Assembly (NCBI GenBank): GCA_905236295.1
Contig: CAJOQF010000259.1
Coordinates: 1-7,170, forward strand
Source: an uncultured Eubacterium sp.
GTDB lineage: Bacteria; Bacillota; Clostridia; Lachnospirales; Lachnospiraceae
Reading direction: 5' to 3'
Length of the DNA: 7,170 nt
Each line of letters opens with the position of its first letter. Within the stretch, counting starts at the first letter, position 1. The notes beneath the pieces are model-generated. The model saw only the letters and a program-made list of their open reading frames with translations. It was not told the DNA's origin and searched no databases. Shown piece after piece: positions 4,724 to 7,170 of this stretch. The position numbers and the translations under genes are program-made.

Positions 4724-7170
4724 TTACTTAGATTTTGTTTTAACCGTGATAGTCTTTAACTTATCACTGCAGTAATACAGTCCGTTCTTTTTCTTGTAGG
4801 CTCTTACTTTGAACTTGTATTTCTTGCCGGCACTCAGCTTTTTCTTTGTAAAGCTCGTCTTTGACGCTCTCTGCAAGAGCTTCGATGTCGAATTGTTCCA
4901 AACCTCGTAGCCTGAGGCTCCTTTAACCTTGTTCCACTTGATTGTTACTGTGGTCTTTGTGGCTTTTGACAATCTGAGGTTATTGACATTCGCCGGTCTG
5001 ATATAGAACGGTACCGATACTGTTCCGGTATAGTTTCCTATACCGTATGCAACCGCCGTTCCGGTTCCGTAATCGACATTGTTTGCATATGTCATTCCGT
5101 AATCTGACGGATAGAGCAGTTTGTTACCGCTGTTCTTTATCGAAAGCGCAGGCTTCTTTGCACTGCCGGTATATGCAAGTACTCCGACCGATCCGACCTT
5201 ACACTTGCTGATATCCTTTGCAAGGATCCTGTAGGTAAACTTTTCGCTTCCCTTGACCATAGAGGATGTCACACCCTTTACGGTCACGCTTGCCGTACCT
5301 ACGTTTAGGTTGTTTGCATATGTAAGTGTATAGTGTGTAGTCTTTGATAACGTCGTCGTCTTTCCGTTGTACAGCGGGTACTTAACGGTTACAGTCGGCT
5401 TTATCGCGCTTCCGGTGAAGGTGTAGGAAGCCTTTACTCCGGATATCGTAGCCTTTGACAGGTCATAGTATATCTTGAATGTACCTGACTTGCTGCCGCT
5501 GTAATATTCGTTAGCTCCGATAATACTGTATGACGCCGTTCCTACTGAAATATTGTTTGTATATATTACATTGTAGTCGGTTCCCTCTACAAGTTTATCC
5601 GAATTGCAGACAACTGTAAAGGTCGGTCTTATATATGTGCCGGTGTAAGCCTGATCTCCCGGATCGTTAATGGTCACACTTGTAAGATCCGCGAGGATGT
5701 TAAAGGTGATTATCCTTGATCCCGCATAGTCTCCTGTGTAGTTTCCTTTTGAATCCTTGATACCTGTAACCGTGGCATATGCCTGACCCGGCTTAATATT
5801 GTTAGAGTATGTGATCGTGTAATCCTTACCCTGTACCAGCGTGTAATCCTTGGATGTATCCTTCAGCGTGATCGCAGGAGTCTTTGCCTTTCCGTCATAT
5901 TTCTGATCAGCTATAGTGTTCACAGAGATAATCGAACTTGCAAGGCTCGTGCCCACTATCTGGAAGCTGGCATCATATGTACCGGTAAAGTTGCCTACTC
6001 CGGTGACAGTGAAATTCTTTGTTCCCTTACCTGATGTTATGTTTCCGGAGAGGGTGTAGTCAGTATTTTCTTTAAGCGTGTATTTGTTTGCCCCGAGTCC
6101 GCAGGTCATTGTAATGACACTTGAAAGCGACGGCGTAGAGCCGGTATACTCCTGATCGGTTATGTATTTTACGATCATGGTAGAGCTTATAGGTCTCGGC
6201 TCAATCGTAAACTCGCAAACGTAAGATCCGGTATAACTGCTGTTCTTAACGTATGTTATTGTAGCTTTTCCGGTTCCGACACTTAAGTTGTTTGAATAGG
6301 TTACCGTATAATCCGTTCCCTTTGCAAGAGTCTTGGTTCCGTCCTTTACTACGATCGTCGGCTCTATAGCGTTTCCTGTGTACATCCAGTTGTGCACATA
6401 GGTGTATTTTACTCCGCTTTCACTGGTTTCCGTTGTCGGAGTTCCCACATAGTCCTCATATCCGTTTCCATTGTCAACGTGGGTTAATCCGCCACCGGTT
6501 GAATTGTCATCTTCTCCAAGGCTTTTTCTTATTGTAAAACCATCGCTTACGCGTGAATCAGTATAGTTTCCGATTCCGGTGACAATAACTTTGGCACTTG
6601 TTGTAGCACCATGGTTGTTCAGGTATGTGACCGTAAAGTCTGTGCCTTCTTCAAGTACATAGTTTCCATCTTTTACAAGAATCTCCGGAGTAATTGAGTA
6701 TCCACCGTCTGTCGAATCCTCCGGAAGGTTATACATAACCGAACCTATTGCTGAACCATCTGCAAGAGTCACTGTAATTCCCGAAGAGTTGATGCTTCTT
6801 GGCGTTACCTTGATGCGCTTTGAAAGCGTTCCGTAATATCCGCTTGTAGATGCATCAGTTGCCGTACCGGTCACGGTGAGCGTGTAAGTCCCTGTACCGC
6901 CCGCCTGTATCTGTCCGGCGAGATCACTAATATTTGAAGTATAATCAACGCCTTCTTTTAACTCTACTCCATCAAGTGTCACCTTGTATTCAGGCTCAAT
7001 ATAACCGCTCGGAACATATGTTAAAGAATCAGCATTGGTTATAGTGAGCACACCGTTTGCAATGTTTATGCCTTCGCTCACTATTCCGGTAGCTGTTCCG
7101 TAATAATAGCCTGCTCCGGTGATAGTATAAGACCTTGTGGTCATATCATTTGAATCATACGGATTACTCC
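4724..7170 (-). CDS. Secreted Ig-like tandem-repeat surface protein with C-terminal Fn3 domain (5' end outside window)
   Basis: At least 815 codons are visible and the frame stays open to the window edge, so the Met at 7144 is internal (upstream codons read S-N-P-Y-D-S-N-D) and the true start lies beyond the window. The visible part is a train of about 80-residue modules with the recurring pattern YTG..IKP...VKD...L..GTDYTVTYSNN..VGTA.V.V.G.GNYTG....F.I, typical of surface proteins of Lachnospiraceae and related Firmicutes. Counting from the Met at 7144, eight complete modules occupy residues 32-716, after the tail of a ninth. A Gly/Asp/Asn-rich linker (about 208-245) sits inside module 3. 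A Lys-rich fibronectin type III domain (717-806) ends the protein. No LPXTG-like motif or C-terminal membrane helix follows it. Export is inferred from the domains and from the related gene at the other end of the window, which has a signal peptide. Likely role: extracellular scaffold or adhesin; ligand unknown. The stop lies 18 bases before the sortase start. Confidence 0.9.
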   Translation of the reverse strand, partial: SNPYDSNDMTTRSYTITGAGYYYGTATGIVSEGINIANGVLTITNADSLTYVPSGYIEPEYKVTLDGVELKEGVDYTSNISDLAGQIQAGGTGTYTLTVTGTATDASTSGYYGTLSKRIKVTPRSINSSGITVTLADGSAIGSVMYNLPEDSTDGGYSITPEILVKDGNYVLEEGTDFTVTYLNNHGATTSAKVIVTGIGNYTDSRVSDGFTIRKSLGEDDNSTGGGLTHVDNGNGYEDYVGTPTTETSESGVKYTYVHNWMYTGNAIEPTIVVKDGTKTLAKGTDYTVTYSNNLSVGTGKATITYVKNSSYTGSYVCEFTIEPRPISSTMIVKYITDQEYTGSTPSLSSVITMTCGLGANKYTLKENTDYTLSGNITSGKGTKNFTVTGVGNFTGTYDASFQIVGTSLASSIISVNTIADQKYDGKAKTPAITLKDTSKDYTLVQGKDYTITYSNNIKPGQAYATVTGIKDSKGNYTGDYAGSRIITFNILADLTSVTINDPGDQAYTGTYIRPTFTVVCNSDKLVEGTDYNVIYTNNISVGTASYSIIGANEYYSGSKSGTFKIYYDLSKATISGVKASYTFTGSAIKPTVTVKYPLYNGKTTTLSKTTHYTLTYANNLNVGTASVTVKGVTSSMVKGSEKFTYRILAKDISKCKVGSVGVLAYTGSAKKPALSIKNSGNKLLYPSDYGMTYANNVDYGTGTAVAYGIGNYTGTVSVPFYIRPANVNNLRLSKATKTTVTIKWNKVKGASGYEVWNNSTSKLLQRASKTSFTKKKLSAGKKYKFKVRAYKKKNGLYYCSDKLKTITVKTKSK
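4727..4996 (-). other. Basic fibronectin type III domain
   Basis: This is the C-terminal 90 residues of the upstream repeat protein. The Fn3 pattern is clear: L.LSKAT.TTVTIKW, then GASGYEVW, then KLSAGKKYKFKVRAY, then a final TVKT strand. A hand count gives 22 Lys and 3 Arg against 1 Glu and 1 Asp, so the domain is strongly cationic. Lys-rich Fn3 domains of this type are common at the C-terminus of Firmicutes surface proteins. Binding to anionic wall polymers is a possible role, but that is inference. Confidence 0.85.
4997..7051 (-). repeat. Eight tandem Ig-like protein modules
   Basis: Approximate module spans, in reading order: 7051-6797, 6796-6524, 6523-6194, 6193-5951, 5950-5690, 5689-5465, 5464-5219 and 5218-4997. 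Anchors used were the YTG (or YDG, FTG) turn near the start, the central DYT(V/L)TY.NN block and the closing F.I or Y.I strand. Modules 3, 5, 6, 7 and 8 fit the pattern well. Modules 1 and 2 are divergent (YVPSG or YNLPED in place of YTG), and module 4 lacks the NN. The repeats have diverged in amino acid sequence, so this is an old protein-level array rather than a recent DNA duplication. Boundaries are good to a few residues only. Confidence 0.82.

Larger units (their letters stand above)
1..7170 (-). other. Predicted single transcription unit (sortase surface-protein operon)
   Basis: All five genes point the same way with gaps of 18, 33, 21 and 32 bases. None of the gaps has room for a hairpin terminator plus a promoter, and I see no hairpin with a T-run in any of them. 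The operon promoter would lie beyond position 7170 and its terminator before position 1. The GHL10 gene has only a weak ribosome site (CCGGG, 9 bases before ATG at 2248), which suggests translational coupling to the gene before it. Confidence 0.7.

Noticed and set aside
7142..7144. ATG at 7144 as the start of the first repeat protein
   Set aside because: The frame stays open to the window edge, the protein begins in the middle of a repeat module, and there is neither a signal peptide nor a clear ribosome site before this ATG.

Overview
The window is a compact piece of a Gram-positive cell-surface locus. All recognisable genes lie on the minus strand, so transcription runs from position 7170 towards 1. 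A class B sortase, a protein with a wall-sorting signal, a BspA-type leucine-rich segment, tandem Ig-like surface repeats and purine-rich Shine-Dalgarno sites (AAGAGGA, AGGTGAT, AAAGGTGAT) point to Clostridia, most likely Lachnospiraceae (Butyrivibrio, Roseburia or Eubacterium relatives). The family placement is an inference from protein style, not from a marker gene.

Layout in transcription order: (1) the 3' part of a large secreted repeat protein (7170 to 4724), with at least eight Ig-like modules and a very basic fibronectin type III domain at the C-terminus; its 5' end is outside the window. (2) A class B sortase (4705 to 3548) with an unusual cytosolic N-terminal domain. (3) An exported protein (3514 to 2270) with one BspA-like LRR segment, an Asp-rich then Ser/Gly-rich stalk, a folded C-terminal domain and a TPHTG sorting signal. 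(4) A secreted GHL10/DUF187 glycosidase-like protein (2248 to 1052). (5) The 5' part of a second Ig-like repeat protein (1019 to 1), which runs off the other end. Gaps between genes are only 18, 33, 21 and 32 bases and contain no terminator or convincing promoter, so the five genes are probably co-transcribed.

The inferred joint role is building or decorating the cell envelope. The sortase is the natural enzyme to anchor its downstream neighbour through TPHTG. The GHL10 protein may cleave or trim envelope glycan. The two large repeat proteins, related to each other, would provide long extracellular rods. Neither repeat protein shows a sorting signal in the visible part, so how they stay at the surface is open. 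No RNA gene, mobile element, CRISPR array or phage gene was seen. No stretch above 300 bases lacks a gene.
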